NCBI GenBank assembly: GCA_016928575.1
Contig: JAFGKK010000067.1
Span: 1-43,902, forward strand
Direction of reading: 5' to 3'
Source: Anaerolineales bacterium
GTDB taxonomy: Bacteria; Chloroflexota; Anaerolineae; Anaerolineales; RBG-16-64-43
DNA length: 43,902 bases
Made by a program: the position numbers and the translations under genes. Numbering within the stretch: the stretch's first letter is position 1; each line of letters opens with the position of its first letter. Below, piece after piece: positions 42,093 through 43,902 of this stretch. The notes below the pieces were generated by a model. The model was not told the origin of the DNA and did not search any database. It saw only the letters and a program-made list of their open reading frames with translations.

Positions 42093-42136
42093 CCCCTTCC
42101 CCCTCTCCTGACTTATGTCAGGAGAGGGGGAAGGGG
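42093..42136. repeat. 20-bp perfect GC-rich palindrome
   Basis: 42093-42112 and 42117-42136 are exact reverse complements around TTAT. The arms are CCCCTTCCCCCTCTCC then TGAC. It has the same build as the palindrome at 24179-24233: C-runs broken by single T and a TAT/TTAT loop. Confidence 0.92.
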
Positions 42137-42252
42137 TTTGGGGGATTGGAGTGAGGAAAGCGGTAGGACGGTAGGTGGAGGAGATCCATTAAAAAGCTAT
42201 CTCCAAACATGATGGAAATACGGCGACAATCTTGGCATTTGGATTGCGGGAG

Positions 42253-42342
42253 CACCCGCTCGGGAATACACGGATTGGATAAACACATCCAGTCTTTTCT
42301 TTTCATGAGTAGTAAACGGAAACACCCGCGCCGCAATCCGCA
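42253..42342 (+). repeat. Diverged copy of tRNA-end/terminator segment
   Basis: Matches 41905-41994 without gaps, 78 of 90 bases by hand count, from CACCCGCTC through the terminator hairpin to CCGCAATCCGCA. The hairpin is preserved (ATTGGAT/ATCCAGT at 42274-42293 plus T run). A further, much weaker copy of the border may begin near 42434 (CCGCTCAGG). Confidence 0.88.
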
Positions 42343-42729
42343 CTCTCCTGCGCCAAGGATGAAGGCATACTGAGGATATTCACGGACAGATTAAGAATTC
42401 GGTCGTAATGTGCGTATTTGGACTTCGGGATCAACCGCTCAGGTTGAATCCGAGTAGAATGACGCGTCCGATCCGATTGTTTTATAAGAAGGGGTATGAA
42501 GATCCCCATCCCGCAAGTCAACCTTTTCAAAGTATGTTTTCAACGGAACGCCGTTGGGAAGAGCAAAAAGGCGTGGTGATTATTTACGGATAAGCCTCTC
42601 CGCAAGAAAAAATTCCTCGGCGACGGCCCCCCCTGAAATTTTTATTTTTACCGCCGCTGGGCGGACGCATGCCGCTGAGATTTTGAATTGCCGCCCTGCC
42701 ATCCTGTGCGCATGGCGTCGTACCGGGGT

Positions 42730-42751
42730 GTTGTTACAAAACTGTAACAAC
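42730..42751. repeat. 9-bp perfect inverted repeat
   Basis: GTTGTTACA at 42730-42738 and TGTAACAAC at 42743-42751 around AAAC. It has no T run and no clear neighbour gene. It could be a regulator site or a chance repeat. Confidence 0.6.
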
Positions 42752-42894
42752 GCAGGCAAGAAACACCGGCGATTTTTATGTCCTGTGTTAAAACTGGCAC
42801 GTGGAAATCCTTCCATACCGATGTAAAACGCATAGACTATTCACATCCGAATGCCGTCGCGCGTCTCCGATGAAAATGACAAACGGTAGGATGG

Positions 42895-43560
42895 ATGAAA
42901 CGACGAACGACAAACACAGATTCGCAGGCAAACCGTTGGACGGTTAATGTGCTTGGCTCTTTTCCCGTCCTGTCGTTGCTTGCTTTTCCGGCAGAATCCG
43001 TCAGCCGGGCCCAGGCAATCGACCCTTGGGCCGTCAGCCCCGAGGCGGGCGGCGTCGCCAATTTTCCCATCCGGCCGATCCGCCGGACCCGGACGAAGAA
43101 GCCGAAACTCACATCGACCGTATTAGTTTCCCAAACCCCAGCCGGGACGCCTCGGCCGATGCAAAAAGGGAATTTGACAAATACCGCGACACCCGCCGTG
43201 CCGAACGGGCAAGCCTCGACCAGACCGACGCAAACGACAACCATGATGCGGACGGCTACTCCAAGAGTTTTTATTCTTAATCCATGGTTAGTGGGAAAGA
43301 AACGGCGGTTAACAATGCGTGATGGTTGTTTTCCAATTGCGGCGTCAGCTTGGGAAACCGGCTGGTTGACGGTCTGGACAATCGACACGCGAAGGCGGTT
43401 TCTTTCCAACCTCTCGCCTCGGGGATATTTTTCGGAATCCAAAACCATAAAGAAGGGGGAGATGAAAGGAAAAAAGTATCTACTTAACCAGGTATTTCTA
43501 TGCCTGCGCCAGCACTCGGCGTGTTCTTCACCGGGGGTAAATTTAACCGACAGACATTGA
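42895..43560 (+). pseudogene. Possible exported-protein remnant, frame uncertain
   Basis: An open frame of 221 codons starts with a basic segment and a hydrophobic stretch (VLGSFPVLSLLAFPAESVS) like a signal peptide, then a Thr/Pro-rich part (TPAGTPRP, NTATPAV, TATPRV). In another frame, 43026-43280, the same DNA gives an acidic Asp-rich reading ending DANDNHDADGYS, which resembles a type-3 calcium-binding repeat. Only one can be right, and a frameshifted surface-protein gene is possible. The 3' part runs into the dispersed repeat at 43488, so the end is not genuine. Low confidence. Confidence 0.25.
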
Positions 43561-43627
43561 ATGATCGAAAAACACTGGACCCCGGTTTCGAACACCCCGG
43601 CTCCGCGAAGGCGGGTGCCGGGGTGAC
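43488..43627 (-). repeat. Dispersed repeat, unexpanded copy
   Basis: Read on the - strand: GTCACCCCGGC, ACCCGCCTTCGCGGAGCC, GGGGTGTTCGAAACC, GGGGTCCAGTGTTTTTC, then CCCCCGGTGAAGAACACGCC and GGCGCAGGCAT. It parallels 32609-32832 block by block but lacks the 12-bp and 9-bp arrays. Inverted relative to that copy. Confidence 0.8.
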
Positions 43628-43902
43628 GAACACAACCAAGAACTCCGGTGACGATATGTTCTGTTTATTCCCTGGGAATAGCCAGACCAAGCGGATACAG
43701 AAAAAAGGAAGCGATAACCATCAGGGAAAAAAGTTCCTTTCTTCATATGACTCCCCTGCAAAAAGTGGTTTTTAAAATGCCCATTCCGGCTTTCGCGTGA
43801 GAATCCAGGCGCGGCGCGAAAAAAAGAAAAAGGAAGATCCGTATTCACCCTTTCGGTCTGCCTGATTTTTCCTCCGTTCCGCTTCCCTGACCTGCTTTTC
43901 CG
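43628..43902. other. Gene-free end of window
   Basis: No credible gene, RNA or repeat was seen. The region is AT-richer than the chromosome average here and continues the gene-poor stretch that begins after attR. Confidence 0.5.

Noticed and set aside
41608-42154. Open frames crossing attR on both strands
   Set aside because: They run through the tRNA-derived repeat and the terminator hairpin, with no start context and no similarity.
42554-42833. Small open frames on both strands after the hotspot
   Set aside because: Short, low-complexity, no ribosome site; they look like chance.

Overview
The window is a 43.9 kb stretch of a GC-rich bacterial chromosome. I infer an anaerobic Chloroflexota (Anaerolineae-like) organism. 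The reasons are a Thr/Pro-rich lipoprotein linker typical of that group, many GC-rich palindromic intergenic repeats, and a cytoplasmic plant-fibre sugar operon. No rRNA or other phylogenetic marker was available to test this.

Layout. (1) 1-8937: a sugar operon on the + strand behind a sigma70 promoter overlapped by a LacI-type operator. It encodes a PfkB kinase, a GH3, a GH116-like and a GH10 glycosidase and a xylulokinase-like FGGY kinase. None has an obvious signal peptide, so it looks like intracellular breakdown and phosphorylation of imported xylo-oligosaccharides. (2) 8938-17219: housekeeping and sensing genes: a lipid-flippase-like membrane protein, RdgB-type nucleotide pyrophosphatase, a NarX-like histidine kinase coupled to a small membrane protein, and SMC. 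(3) 17374-18607: promoter, SAM-I riboswitch, terminator and metA, whose Glu111 predicts acetyl-CoA use. (4) 18910-27485, - strand: a five-PAS, one-GAF histidine kinase, and a TetR-regulated drug-efflux-type ABC operon (TetR, permease, HlyD adaptor, two ATPases) resembling cecR-ybhGFSR. (5) 27824-32425, - strand: peroxiredoxin-like protein, periplasmic-binding lipoprotein, geranylgeranyl-reductase-like flavoprotein and a large polytopic membrane protein. (6) 32426-37208: dispersed repeats with an expanded minisatellite, a lipoprotein, an aldo/keto reductase-SDR pair, and a cyanophycinase-like protein with a CysRS-type tail.

(7) 37270-41916: tRNA-Gly(CCC) carries a 4.6 kb integrative element bounded by 60-bp direct repeats of the tRNA 3' end. 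It encodes a tyrosine recombinase, a membrane-anchored protein, an HTH protein, a ribbon-helix-helix-like protein, a winged-helix replication-type protein and a phage-like nuclease. It also carries two copies of a ~115-nt structured RNA that I cannot assign to a known family; this is the best candidate for something undescribed. Integration displaced the tRNA terminator to the far side of the element, leaving the integrase directly downstream of the tRNA promoter.

(8) 41917-43902: nearly gene-free. It holds the displaced terminator, a second diverged copy of the tRNA-end/terminator segment, palindromes and a dispersed repeat, and looks like an old integration hotspot.
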